A stretch of DNA of 64,000 bases from Litorimonas sp964352855 (GTDB taxonomy: Bacteria; Pseudomonadota; Alphaproteobacteria; Caulobacterales; Maricaulaceae), in assembly GCA_964352855.1 (NCBI GenBank), contig CAYGTR010000005.1:1-64000 (forward strand). The letters run 5' to 3'. Below are positions 25,130 to 34,482 of this stretch, one piece after another (position 1 is the first letter of the stretch; each line of letters starts with the position of its first letter). The notes under the pieces were generated by a model. That model did no database searches. It saw only the letters and a program-made list of their open reading frames with translations, and had not been told where the DNA came from. Both the position numbers and the translations under genes were made by a program.

Positions 25130-26227
25130 CGCTTTGACCCACTCAAGGCCCTGTGCTTCGGCAACGGCTTCAATTGTGAGCTTGCCTTCACACACATTCA
25201 ATCCATTTAACAAGTGGGGGTCAGAGCGAAGCGCCTCTTTCCACCCCAAACGCGCCAGACGTTTGGCGTGTGCGAGTGTGGCCGCATTCAAGGCATAGGT
25301 TGATGTCCGCGCGACGGCGCCCGGCATATTGGCCACGCAATAATGAACAACCCCATCGATAATATAGGTTGGGTCAGCATGGGTTGTGGCGCGCGACGTC
25401 TCGAAACACCCGCCTTGGTCAATCGCAACGTCGACAAGAACCGCGCCTTCCAACATCGTCGATAAATGCTCTCGACGCACAAGTTTTGGAGCAGCGGCAC
25501 CCGGTATGAGAACAGCGCCAATGACGAGGTCAGCCGTGGTCAAAAGCTCATCGAGAACGCTGGGTGTCGAGCGTATAACCTGAGCTGTATTGCCAAAGTG
25601 ATTAGCCAACCACTCCATTCGCTCATTGTTTCTGTCTAATATTGTGACATTGGCATGCATACCCACAGCCATCTGGGCTGCATTGAATCCGACATCCCCG
25701 CCGCCAATAATGACGACTTTAGCAGGCGCGACACCCGGAACTCCGCCCAACAAGACACCACGGCCACCGCCGTCTTTCTGAAGCGCTCTCGCGCCAACTT
25801 GAATGGACAACCGCCCAGCGACTTGGCTCATGGGAGTCAAAAGCGGCAAGCCTCCGCTATCATCCGTGACGGTTTCATAGGCAATACAGACCGAACCGCT
25901 GTCAATTAAGTCTTTCGTCTGCTCTGGGTCAGGGGCCAAATGAAGAAAGGTATAAAGGATTTGACCCGGACGGAGCATCTCACGCTCACCCGCTTGAGGC
26001 TCTTTGACTTTTATGATCATTTCGGCGGTATCGAATATTTCTTTCGCCGTATTTGCAATCTTGGCCCCTGCAGCTTCATAATCTTCATCAAAGGCACCAA
26101 TGCCTGATCCTGCCAAAGTCTCGACGACAACGGATTGCCCGTCTTGGATCAGCTCGGCAACAGACTCAGGTGTCAGACCTACCCGGTATTCGTGATTTTT
26201 GATTTCCTTAGGGACACCAATCAGCAT
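25115..26227 (-). CDS. ald: Alanine dehydrogenase
   Basis: A 370-residue NAD-dependent L-alanine dehydrogenase, which deaminates alanine to pyruvate. Expected active-site residues are present: R15 in YRVGLTP, K75 in IIKVKEP and H96 in YTFLHLAPD. The NAD-binding motif is VVIIGGGDVGFNAAQMAVG. The C-terminal VANMPGAVARTSTYALNAAT is a family signature. I use ATG 26227 because GGAG stands seven bases upstream and MLIGVPKEIK is the usual N-terminus. A divergent Lrp/AsnC gene lies 129 bases away across a very AT-rich spacer, the classical AldR-type arrangement in which alanine relieves or triggers control. Confidence 0.95.
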   Translation of the reverse strand: MLIGVPKEIKNHEYRVGLTPESVAELIQDGQSVVVETLAGSGIGAFDEDYEAAGAKIANTAKEIFDTAEMIIKVKEPQAGEREMLRPGQILYTFLHLAPDPEQTKDLIDSGSVCIAYETVTDDSGGLPLLTPMSQVAGRLSIQVGARALQKDGGGRGVLLGGVPGVAPAKVVIIGGGDVGFNAAQMAVGMHANVTILDRNNERMEWLANHFGNTAQVIRSTPSVLDELLTTADLVIGAVLIPGAAAPKLVRREHLSTMLEGAVLVDVAIDQGGCFETSRATTHADPTYIIDGVVHYCVANMPGAVARTSTYALNAATLAHAKRLARLGWKEALRSDPHLLNGLNVCEGKLTIEAVAEAQGLEWVKASSCL

Positions 26228-26356
26228 ATTCATCTCCAGATTTTTCATGAGCGAAATAGCAAATTCGAGTTAGATTAACGCCCTAAATATATTCGACAAT
26301 ATAGATTTTTTATATATATAATTCTTATAAACACGCTTTTTATAAGATAATTTCCT

Positions 26357-26827
26357 ATGATTGATGATATAGACCGCAAGATACTCACATTGCTCCAGAA
26401 GAATTGTCGGCTCTCTATTGCCGATATTGGCGAAAGTGTTGGCCTCTCCGCTTCTGCGTGTCACCGTCGTATCGGCATATTGGAAAAGGACGGCGTGATT
26501 GAACGCTACGCGGCACGTTTAAATGGCGAAAAGCTAGGTTTCAATATGACTTTCTACGTTGACGTCACGCTCGAGGGTCAAAGTGAGGCTATATTATCAG
26601 CCTTCGAAAAAGCCGCCCTTGCGCGACCGGAAGTCCTTGAATGTCATCTTATGACGGGCAGCGCGGATTACCTCATTAAAGTGGCCGCGCCTGACACAAA
26701 AGATTACGAGCGCCTCTATCGTCGTGTGATTGCCGCCCTCCCTCACGTGAGCCGTATTCAGTCTTCATTGGTCATGAAAACTGTGAAACGTTGGACGGGT
26801 TACCCGCCGCGTGGCCCAATGACATAA
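26357..26827 (+). CDS. Lrp/AsnC-family regulator of ald
   Basis: A 156-residue Lrp/AsnC protein: helix-turn-helix SIADIGESVGLSASACHRRI (about 21-40), then the RAM domain with ECHLMTGSADYLIKV and a tail RIQSSLVMKTVKRW. It is the partner of the divergent alanine dehydrogenase gene and probably activates or represses it in response to alanine or another amino acid, as AldR-type proteins do. It is paralogous to the AsnC regulator beside the IDO gene. The 129-base spacer is rich in ATATAT steps, usual for Lrp-type operators. Assignment of the effector is inference. Confidence 0.88.
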   Translation: MIDDIDRKILTLLQKNCRLSIADIGESVGLSASACHRRIGILEKDGVIERYAARLNGEKLGFNMTFYVDVTLEGQSEAILSAFEKAALARPEVLECHLMTGSADYLIKVAAPDTKDYERLYRRVIAALPHVSRIQSSLVMKTVKRWTGYPPRGPMT

Positions 26828-26949
26828 TTTTATGGCTGAAATTTCACTCAGAGAAACGAAAAAAGTCAGGCTTTTCCATAGACCACATAGATTCGATTGG
26901 GTATGCCACAGTATTAAACCCAAACCGCAAGATAGTTTGCATAGGACGG

Positions 26950-29316
26950 ATGACAGAAGCTTTGGAATATTTCCGACCCTCAAAAGGCAAATGGCTTTTA
27001 CGCAACAGCGCCCTCACAACGGTTCTTCTTTTAAGCGCGGTGAGTACACCCGCTTATGCACAAATTGGTACTAATCAAACAGCCGCCGGCACCAACCGTC
27101 CGCTTGACCTGCCTGAGAACAGCCCTTTTAGAGATCCTGACCTCTTTTACTTAGAGGCGGATAGTCTGACAAATGACGATAAATCAGGTGTCCTGACGGT
27201 ATCCGGAGAGGTGGAAGGGCGTTATGAAGACAGGTCCTTACGCGCGGATCAGGTCGTGTATGACCGCAATACAGGCCGCATCGTTGCAACAGGGAACGTG
27301 ACCCTGGTCGATGCCACAGGCTCTGTGCAATATGCAGACAAACTTGAATTATCCGAAGAATTTGAAGCCGGTACGGCAACGAATTATACAGGTCGCCTCG
27401 AAGGGGGAGGTGTTGTTGGCGCACGATTTGTTAATCGTAACACCCAAGAAGAGTTTGAATTTTATAATGCTTACTACACAGCTTGTCAGATCTGTGAACA
27501 AGACGGTGAAAATAAACGGCCCTCTTGGCGTTTGCGTGCGAAACGCGTCCGCCAAGACAAAGATACACGCACAATCCGTTATAATGACGCCGTTCTCGAA
27601 CTCCTCGGCGTGCCTGTTTTTTACACACCTTATATGGCCCACCCGGACCCAAGTGCAAAACGTGCCAGTGGTTTGTTAACGCCTTTTATCGGCCTTCAAA
27701 GTGATAAAGGTGTGGCCTTTCAAATACCCTATTATTGGGCCGTCGACGATTATAGCGAAGCAACTTTGACCCCTCGCTTTTTTTCGAGGGTCAATCCTCT
27801 TTTGGAGTATCAACTCGCCCGAAGGTTCCACACAGGCCGTATCGATATTGAAGGCAGCTTTACTTACGCCAGCATTTTTGATCGCAATGGAAACAGTTTT
27901 GATGATCCGACGCGTTTCTTGGATCCCAGCACAGCTCCGACCGGAAAACGGCTACGTTCTCATTTTTATGCGGATGGTTATTTCAGCCCGAACAATTTTT
28001 GGGATTACGGTTTTGGGGTTCAATTAGCTACAGATGATAACTATCTCAATCGCTATGATTTAAATGAAGCGCCCAGTGCTCGCGGTATCTATGAGACAGA
28101 AAGTCGGCGCAATACGTCGCAAGCCTTCTTGGTCGGTCAAGACAATGATGTGCGCTTCAGCATCTCAACGGTTGGCTTCCAAGATTTACGCTCCAGAGTT
28201 TTAGAGCTAGATGACGGAAGATTAAGCTATAGTCCTTTTGATGATAGTGCCCTGCCTATCGTTGCGCCAAAAATCGGAATTGAGACATATTTTACTGACC
28301 CTGTTTTGGGAGGGCGGTTGAAGGCTTTCGGGGACACAGTATGGCTCACCCGAAAGGTTGGGGAGAATTATGGTCGCGCTACGACAGGCCTTGATTATTC
28401 AAAAACGTGGATCGCGCCCGGTGGTATTGAAGTAAAGCCTTTTGCAAACGCCCGCTTTGATTATTTTGATATCGAAGAGGATAGCGAGGCCAAAAATACC
28501 TTTACGCGAACGCTGGCCCAGGTCGGAGCGGACATTCGTTACCCTTTTATTAAATCAGGCGGCACTGTTAACTGGACGCTTGAACCTCGTGTTCAGGTGA
28601 CAAATAGCTTCGGCGAGGCAAAGCTGGAAGAGTTTCAGGCGACATCGGGGGCCTTACTGTTCCAAGACGGCACAGATATTGATTTAGACCAAGGTCTACT
28701 CTGGAATCCTAATAAAACGACAGGTTATGATCTCTGGGAAAAAGGGTTCAGAGCAGATATTGGCGGATCAATTACCGCAGATTGGAATAATAGCCGTGCT
28801 CATCTTTTCGTTGGTCAAAGCTACTCCAGCGGTACGGATGATATTTTCGACGCGAATTCAGGTTTGGACGGCAATTCTTCAGATCTTGTTGGTTTATTTG
28901 AATTAGATCTTGGGAGCAGGTTTAGAGCCTCAACGCGCGTGCGCTACGACGAGGATGAAAATGAATTCCGCCGTATTGATGCCACAGCCAGTTATACAGA
29001 TAAGCGCCTTAACGCCCAAACCCGCTATTATCGTGTCGAAAGTAGTTCTATAAACATCGCAGCCGCACCCTCCGAAGAAGTTTCAGGCTCAATTGGTTTC
29101 AAGCTCACTGATAAGTGGAGCACGCGATATAGCGGGTTTTACGATATTGATACTGACAGCTTCCGGCGACAGTCTGTCATACTTGCCTATCAAGACGACT
29201 GTACGCTCATTGAGCTGACCTATAGCAAAGATAATGTAACAGATGATGCTATTCGCGACACATCTGGGTTTGGTATTCGCATTGCTCTTTTGACACTCGG
29301 TGATACGGGTAATTAA
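26950..29316 (+). CDS. lptD: LPS-assembly outer membrane protein LptD
   Basis: A 788-residue LptD/Imp homologue, the outer membrane translocon that inserts lipopolysaccharide together with LptE. A signal peptide ends at AYA-Q. The OstA-like jellyroll follows (YLEADSLTNDDKSGVLTVSG, LRADQVVYDRNTGRIVATGN), then a long beta-barrel with LGVPVFYTPYMAHPDPSAKR and a C-terminal strand. Two cysteines in ACQICEQ and one in DDCTLIELTYS could form the disulfides of mature LptD. ATG 26950 begins the signal peptide; earlier frame opening overlaps the AsnC gene. It lacks the usual surA-pdxA-ksgA neighbours, which is noteworthy but does not weaken the assignment. Confidence 0.92.
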   Translation: MTEALEYFRPSKGKWLLRNSALTTVLLLSAVSTPAYAQIGTNQTAAGTNRPLDLPENSPFRDPDLFYLEADSLTNDDKSGVLTVSGEVEGRYEDRSLRADQVVYDRNTGRIVATGNVTLVDATGSVQYADKLELSEEFEAGTATNYTGRLEGGGVVGARFVNRNTQEEFEFYNAYYTACQICEQDGENKRPSWRLRAKRVRQDKDTRTIRYNDAVLELLGVPVFYTPYMAHPDPSAKRASGLLTPFIGLQSDKGVAFQIPYYWAVDDYSEATLTPRFFSRVNPLLEYQLARRFHTGRIDIEGSFTYASIFDRNGNSFDDPTRFLDPSTAPTGKRLRSHFYADGYFSPNNFWDYGFGVQLATDDNYLNRYDLNEAPSARGIYETESRRNTSQAFLVGQDNDVRFSISTVGFQDLRSRVLELDDGRLSYSPFDDSALPIVAPKIGIETYFTDPVLGGRLKAFGDTVWLTRKVGENYGRATTGLDYSKTWIAPGGIEVKPFANARFDYFDIEEDSEAKNTFTRTLAQVGADIRYPFIKSGGTVNWTLEPRVQVTNSFGEAKLEEFQATSGALLFQDGTDIDLDQGLLWNPNKTTGYDLWEKGFRADIGGSITADWNNSRAHLFVGQSYSSGTDDIFDANSGLDGNSSDLVGLFELDLGSRFRASTRVRYDEDENEFRRIDATASYTDKRLNAQTRYYRVESSSINIAAAPSEEVSGSIGFKLTDKWSTRYSGFYDIDTDSFRRQSVILAYQDDCTLIELTYSKDNVTDDAIRDTSGFGIRIALLTLGDTGN

Positions 29317-29345
29317 TGCGCGCGTCTCATGTTTGGTGAATTGCG

Positions 29346-30128
29346 CTAACCAACAAAAGATTTCTCAACAACAAATTCCGCAGGCTGAGAATTAGACCCT
29401 TCGGTTAAACCAAAACTGGCGACTAATTTTGCTGTATCGTCAATCATCTCTTTAGAACCACAAATCATCGCACGATCCTCTGCGGAATTTAACGGCGGGT
29501 TTCCGGTCTCTTCAAAAAGTTTTCCGCTTTCAATTAAATCAGTAATACGACCCTGAAGTGGATAATCTTCGCGTGTGACAGATGTTATATGTTTAAGCTT
29601 ATCCCCGATCATCTCGCCGACCAAGGGGTCGTCTTTAAGGCTCGCGACAAGTTCCAAACCATAAGTGAGCTCGGACTTTTCCCGACAAGTCTGCGTCAAA
29701 ATCACTTCTTCGAACCGCTCATAAGTTTCAGGATCACGAATGAGAGAGGCAAAGGGGGCAATACCTGTTCCCGTAGAAAACATGTAAAGGCGCTTGCCCG
29801 GCAAAAGCGCGTCCAACACCAAAGTACCGACAGGTTTGCGGCCTAAAAGCACAATATCACCTATTTTTATTTTTTGCAGGCGTGAGGTCAACGGACCGTC
29901 GGGCACTTTGATAGAATAAAACTCCAAACACTCATCCCAGCTTGGAGACGCCACAGAATAAGCCCGCATAATCGGGCGTTTTTGATCAGGCAGAGCCGGC
30001 AGACCAATCATGATGAATTCGCCGGTACGAAAACGAAAAGATTGCGGACGCGTGATCTTAAACCGGAACAAACGATCCGTATAATGCTCGACTTCGAGCA
30101 CTTTTTCTTCAGTAGGGGCGTTTGACAT
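29346..30128 (-). CDS. fpr: Ferredoxin--NADP+ reductase
   Basis: A 260-residue FAD-dependent ferredoxin/flavodoxin NADP+ reductase of the bacterial Fpr type. The FAD site is in RAYSVASPSWDECLEFYSIKV; the NADP site begins at MFSTGTGIAPFASLIRDPE, followed by ILTQTCREKSELTY and AMICGSKEMID; the C-terminus FVVEKSFVG is a subgroup signature. It passes electrons between NADPH and ferredoxins for redox and stress metabolism in the cytosol. It converges with lptD. A divergent gene pair, mutAB, starts 198 bases away; the spacer holds an 18-base palindrome that may be an operator. Confidence 0.92.
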   Translation of the reverse strand: MSNAPTEEKVLEVEHYTDRLFRFKITRPQSFRFRTGEFIMIGLPALPDQKRPIMRAYSVASPSWDECLEFYSIKVPDGPLTSRLQKIKIGDIVLLGRKPVGTLVLDALLPGKRLYMFSTGTGIAPFASLIRDPETYERFEEVILTQTCREKSELTYGLELVASLKDDPLVGEMIGDKLKHITSVTREDYPLQGRITDLIESGKLFEETGNPPLNSAEDRAMICGSKEMIDDTAKLVASFGLTEGSNSQPAEFVVEKSFVG

Positions 30129-30214
30129 GAGAGTGTTTCCGAGGCTTCCTTACGCGTTCTTAGGCCATATAGGGGGCAGGTCTTCTAAAGGCAACATCCT
30201 ATATAAGGAACGAC

Positions 30215-30232
30215 TGTTCTATATACAGAACA
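30215..30232. promoter_or_regulatory. Palindromic operator candidate between fpr and mutA
   Basis: TGTTCT at 30215-30220 and AGAACA at 30227-30232 are exact inverse arms around ATATAC. GAAC at 30208-30211 also pairs with GTTC at 30216-30219, giving two overlapping sites. The regulator is unknown. Confidence 0.5.
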
Positions 30233-30326
30233 ATTTATCCGAATAATCATATTTGAGCCTTTTCGCGTAAATGACTAGCCTTGTGGCAGCTCAAGTCGTA
30301 TTTAGAATCAAAACATAAAAGAGCCT

Positions 30327-31610
30327 ATGTCAAACCCGACCTTACACAGTCATTTTAAAACCCAATCTTACAAAGATTGGATGGCACTTGTCCAATCCGG
30401 ATTGCGCGATGCGGACTTTGAAAGCCTTGTAAAACGAACAGACGATAATATCACTCGCGGTCCCCTTATGAATGCTAAGGACAGACCCGACTCCATCATC
30501 CCTTTGCCAAGAGCCAATGCGCCAATGTTGGAGGGACGGCCATGGCATATATGTGCGCCCGTCCGCGACTCTGATCTGGCCTTTGCGAATGAACAGCTTT
30601 TAGCTGACCTCACAGGCGGGGCGAGTGCTTTGGATGTCACAATCGGGAATGGCGCGATTGAGCTGAGAAATCGTGCGGATTTTAAGCGCCTTCTCGAAGG
30701 TGTTTATTTAAACCTTGTGCCCATGCGATTTGATATACGGGATAATATTTTTAAGACCGCTAAGCTCATTTTGGATGGAGACGCCCTCAAAGCCACACCA
30801 ACGGATTTGGGGCTTGATCCTTTAGGCTTATCTCTCAACGGTAGCGAGACAGATATAACGCCCTTGGCAGATATCATCAAAAATGCCCCCGAGAATATAA
30901 CCGTCATTTCTATAAACGCCGCACTTGCCCATGAGGCGGGCGCAACAGAGGCCCAAGAGTTGAGCGTTATGGCGGCGAGTGCAGCCATTTACTGGCGTCG
31001 ATTTGGAGCCCAAACAAAACTCTCAGTGCGTTTGGCCGCTGATCAAGACGGGCATCTCGGTATTGCCAAAATACGGGCCGCCAGACGGATCATTACCCGG
31101 GTCGCCGAAGCCTTTGGGGCTGACAGGTCTATCGCCATTCATTCTGTAACGAGCCTTCGTATGATGCAGACGGTTGACCCTTGGACGAACCTTTTACGTG
31201 TCATGGCTGCAGGGTTCGGTGCTATCTGTGGCGGGGCTGAATATATAACAGCGAGACCCTTCACGGATGCGGTCTCGGGTGACCCGCGATTGGCGACCCC
31301 TTTTGGCTACCGCATTGCCCGCAATATGCAGATGATGATGATGGAAGAAAGTCATTTAGGCCAAGTCAGTGACGCCGCTTATGGTAGCTATTTCCATGAG
31401 AGACTGAGCGAAGATTTGGCGCATGCCGCTTGGACAGAGTTTCAAGCGATTGAAGCGGGCGGGGGCATTGGGACCCTGCTCGAAACAGGCGCTCTGAAAC
31501 AGGCGATTGCTGCGGCGAAAGCAGAGCGTGAGGCAAAAGGCGACCCCATTCTTGGCGTGACATTACATCCCGCAAAAACTGTCCGCCCTGCAGTTCTGAG
31601 GGAGGCCTAG
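30327..31610 (+). CDS. mutA: Methylmalonyl-CoA mutase small subunit
   Basis: A 427-residue beta-chain of the heterodimeric adenosylcobalamin enzyme that converts (R)-methylmalonyl-CoA to succinyl-CoA. Retained features include GRPWHICAPVRDSD, the TIM-barrel portion and TDAVSGDPRLATPFGYRIARNMQMMMMEESHLGQV split across family blocks. The small subunit lacks the B12-binding domain seen in the large one, as is normal. It connects propionate or odd-chain metabolism to the TCA cycle. The mutB start follows one base after its stop, so the two are co-translated. No B12 riboswitch is visible in the 198-base leader. Confidence 0.9.
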   Translation: MSNPTLHSHFKTQSYKDWMALVQSGLRDADFESLVKRTDDNITRGPLMNAKDRPDSIIPLPRANAPMLEGRPWHICAPVRDSDLAFANEQLLADLTGGASALDVTIGNGAIELRNRADFKRLLEGVYLNLVPMRFDIRDNIFKTAKLILDGDALKATPTDLGLDPLGLSLNGSETDITPLADIIKNAPENITVISINAALAHEAGATEAQELSVMAASAAIYWRRFGAQTKLSVRLAADQDGHLGIAKIRAARRIITRVAEAFGADRSIAIHSVTSLRMMQTVDPWTNLLRVMAAGFGAICGGAEYITARPFTDAVSGDPRLATPFGYRIARNMQMMMMEESHLGQVSDAAYGSYFHERLSEDLAHAAWTEFQAIEAGGGIGTLLETGALKQAIAAAKAEREAKGDPILGVTLHPAKTVRPAVLREA

Positions 31611-31611
31611 A

Positions 31612-33765
31612 ATGAACCATCCTGATTTTACAAAACTGGATCTGGGCCCAGCTCAAATACATGAGGCCCAAAAACTCGAGACTAATGGGCGTGAATGGAT
31701 GTCACCCGAAGGCATCGCTATTCAACCGCATTATGGACCGGAATCGGTAGGCGCGCTTTGCTATCTCGATACAATGCCGGGCTTTGCGCCCTATATTCGC
31801 GGGCCCTACCCGACTATGTATGTCCAGCGCCCTTGGACTATTCGCCAATATGCGGGGTTCTCCACGGCCGAAGACTCCAATGCATTTTATCGGCGTAATC
31901 TGGCAGCAGGTCAGAAAGGTCTGTCCGTGGCTTTCGATCTCGCTACTCATCGTGGATATGATTCGGATCATCAGCGCGTACCGGGGGATGTTGGTATGGC
32001 GGGTGTCGCGATTGACAGCCTTTACGATATGCGTGTTTTATTTGACCAAATTCCGCTCGATCAAATGTCTGTCTCCATGACGATGAACGGGGCCGTCCTG
32101 CCTGTGCTAGCACTCTATGTGGCGGCCGCCGAAGAACAAGGCGTGAGCCAAAGCCAACTTGCGGGCACCATCCAGAATGACATTCTGAAAGAGTTCATGG
32201 TGCGCAATACTTATATCTATCCGCCCAAACCGAGCATGCGCATCATCGGCGACATCTTCGCGCATACGTCTGCCCACATGCCGAAGTTTAATTCGATTTC
32301 GATTTCCGGCTATCACATGCAAGAAGCAGGTGCATCCGCTGATATAGAGCTGGGCTATACAATTGCCGATGGCTTGGAATATGTACGGACAGGTCTGGCG
32401 GCAGGAATGAATATTGACCGCTTTGCGCCGCGGCTTTCTTTCTTCTGGGCGATAGGCATGAATTATTTCATGGAAGTCGCGAAGATGCGAGCTGCGCGCT
32501 TATTGTGGGCGCAGCTCATCACGCCCTTTAGTCCGGAGAATCCAAAATCAACCATGCTCCGTACGCATTGCCAGACATCAGGTTGGTCACTGACCGCGCA
32601 AGATGTATTCAATAATGTCGGACGTACGGCGATTGAGGCGATGGCAGCGGTGGATGGCGGCACACAAAGCCTCCACACCAATTCATTGGATGAAGCGCTC
32701 GCCTTGCCAACAGATTTCTCCGCCCGTATCGCGCGAAATACGCAAATCTTTCTTCAGACCGAGGGCGGGCATACCCGCCAAATTGATCCTTGGGCGGGCA
32801 GTTACTATGTCGAACGCCTGACGCATGATTTAGCTGAAAAAGCTTTAGGCCACATTCGCGAGGTGGAAACCTATGGCGGCATGGCGGCGGCTATTGAAGC
32901 CGGCATCCCAAAAATGCGGATCGAAGAGTCAGCGGCGCGCATTCAGGCCCGTATTGATTCAGGTGCGCAAACTGTGGTCGGCGTCAATAAATACCTATCG
33001 GATGAAAAAGATGATATTCCGATTTTAAAAGTCGATAATGCTGCCGTACGTCAAGGTCAGATAGCCCGCCTAAATCAATTGAAAGCCGATCGTGATACCG
33101 ATGCTACAATGGCCGCATTAGATGCTCTCACCAAAGCGGCAGATACAGGCGAGGGCAACCTTCTTGCACTCGCAATTCATGCCGCCCGCAAAAAAGCGAC
33201 GGTGGGCGAAATGTCCTATGCGCTCGAGAAGGTCTACGGCCGATATGAGGCTGAACCCGCTGGCGTAACAGGGGTTTATTCTTCCGCCTTTGATGAAAAT
33301 AATCCGGCCTTTAAAGATGCCAAATCACGTATCTCGGCTTTCACGGAACTTGAAGGCCGCCAGCCGAAAATCCTGATCGCGAAAATGGGGCAGGATGGTC
33401 ATGATCGCGGACAAAAAGTCGTGGCCACAGCGTTTTCAGATATTGGTTTTGATGTCGTCATTGGCCCGCTTTTTCAAACACCCGAAGAGGCCGCCAAGCT
33501 CGGCATAGATTCTGACGTCGACGTCATTGCCGCCAGCTCGCTCGCCGCGGGTCACCTGACCCTTGTGCCAGAATTACGCGACGCGCTGACAGCGGCCAAA
33601 CGTGAAGACATTCTCATTGTTGTTGGCGGCGTCATCCCGCCCGAAGATATCGAAACGTTGAAAAATATGGGTGCCAAAGCTGTCTTCCCGCCGGGAACAA
33701 ACATCCCAGAAGCGGTGCTAGAGGTTCTGGATGTAGTGAATATGCGATTGAGCCAAGGCAGCTAA
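31612..33765 (+). CDS. mutB: Methylmalonyl-CoA mutase large subunit
   Basis: A 717-residue catalytic chain. The TIM-barrel half contains RPWTIRQYAGFSTAEDSNAF, GLSVAFDLATHRGYDSDH, and TIQNDILKEFMVRNTYIYPP. The C-terminal cobalamin domain starts near 585 with KILIAKMGQDGHDRGQKVVA, where the histidine of DGHDRG at about 596 is the lower axial ligand of base-off cobalamin; VVGGVIPPEDIETL closes the domain. Together with MutA it makes succinyl-CoA for the TCA cycle, which fits the TCA genes in this region. The MeaB/ArgK G-protein chaperone is not in the window. Strong match over full length. Confidence 0.96.
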   Translation: MNHPDFTKLDLGPAQIHEAQKLETNGREWMSPEGIAIQPHYGPESVGALCYLDTMPGFAPYIRGPYPTMYVQRPWTIRQYAGFSTAEDSNAFYRRNLAAGQKGLSVAFDLATHRGYDSDHQRVPGDVGMAGVAIDSLYDMRVLFDQIPLDQMSVSMTMNGAVLPVLALYVAAAEEQGVSQSQLAGTIQNDILKEFMVRNTYIYPPKPSMRIIGDIFAHTSAHMPKFNSISISGYHMQEAGASADIELGYTIADGLEYVRTGLAAGMNIDRFAPRLSFFWAIGMNYFMEVAKMRAARLLWAQLITPFSPENPKSTMLRTHCQTSGWSLTAQDVFNNVGRTAIEAMAAVDGGTQSLHTNSLDEALALPTDFSARIARNTQIFLQTEGGHTRQIDPWAGSYYVERLTHDLAEKALGHIREVETYGGMAAAIEAGIPKMRIEESAARIQARIDSGAQTVVGVNKYLSDEKDDIPILKVDNAAVRQGQIARLNQLKADRDTDATMAALDALTKAADTGEGNLLALAIHAARKKATVGEMSYALEKVYGRYEAEPAGVTGVYSSAFDENNPAFKDAKSRISAFTELEGRQPKILIAKMGQDGHDRGQKVVATAFSDIGFDVVIGPLFQTPEEAAKLGIDSDVDVIAASSLAAGHLTLVPELRDALTAAKREDILIVVGGVIPPEDIETLKNMGAKAVFPPGTNIPEAVLEVLDVVNMRLSQGS

Positions 33766-33782
33766 ATCAGAAATAATCGCGT

Positions 33783-34301
33783 CTAATTAAGAGAGCGCAC
33801 CACAACGATCAAACTGATGAGCGCATAAGCCATGATGCCAAAAATGATCAGCGATTGTTGTGAGTTTTTGGTCACTGTTGATTTTGCCAGTGTCGACACT
33901 TGGTTCAAAAGTTGCGGCCATGTATAAGAGACGAAGTCACCTTGGCTCATCACAGAGACGAGACGGTCATCCTTATCGACAACGGGCAGACGGCGGAAAC
34001 GCTCATTCGACATAATACGCAACCAGTCTGTCAGGTCGTCATCTTCGCGGGCTTTGCGCAATTCCGTTGACATAACAACGCTGACTTTTGTTTTTGCGGG
34101 ATCAAGCTCAGGCGCCATAACGCGCTTAAAAATATCGCGCTCTGTCATTAGGCCTAAAACTTTATTGTCTTTATCCGTCACGATGATAGAGCCAAAATTC
34201 TTTTCCGCCATGAGCTTCACAGCGGCCAATACCGTCATATCAGGCCCGCAGGTTAGCGGGATAGGTTTGTTTCCATATTCAGGGCGGTCTTTTATCATCA
34301 T
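33783..34301 (-). CDS. CBS-pair protein with C-terminal membrane anchor
   Basis: A 172-residue protein with two CBS motifs: MTVLAAVKLMAEKNFGSIIV with VLGLMTERDIFKRV (about 20-65), then DDLTDWLRIMSNERFRRLPV with LVSVMSQGDFVSY (about 85-128). A hydrophobic tail, LIIFGIMAYALISLIVVV, anchors it to the membrane with the CBS pair in the cytosol. CBS pairs bind adenine nucleotides and act as energy sensors. A stand-alone, tail-anchored pair is unusual. ATG 34301 is the best start. Downstream of mutB and convergent with it, so the two are not co-transcribed. Target unknown. Confidence 0.8.
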   Translation of the reverse strand: MMIKDRPEYGNKPIPLTCGPDMTVLAAVKLMAEKNFGSIIVTDKDNKVLGLMTERDIFKRVMAPELDPAKTKVSVVMSTELRKAREDDDLTDWLRIMSNERFRRLPVVDKDDRLVSVMSQGDFVSYTWPQLLNQVSTLAKSTVTKNSQQSLIIFGIMAYALISLIVVVRSLN

Positions 34302-34482
34302 AATCGTATCTCTCTGTTTGATGTCATATAGAGTTGTTACGCGTGGCAATGTGTTTCAGTTGCCTTATCCCACGACCCTAGAACTTAAAGTGTTCTTAAA
34401 GCTCGCTAAATCGCTTATGGTTGCAACTAATTGGGTGCCGCCAAACGACACGACAAAATGGTATTATGTGACAACCTGATGC

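Noticed and set aside
30208..30219. LexA box reading of GAAC-N4-GTTC
   Set aside because: Alphaproteobacterial LexA sites are direct GTTC repeats with a seven-base spacer; this does not fit and neither neighbour is an SOS gene.
30129..30326. Possible cobalamin riboswitch before mutA
   Set aside because: I could not find the B12-box pattern; the main structure is the short palindrome, which resembles a protein operator.
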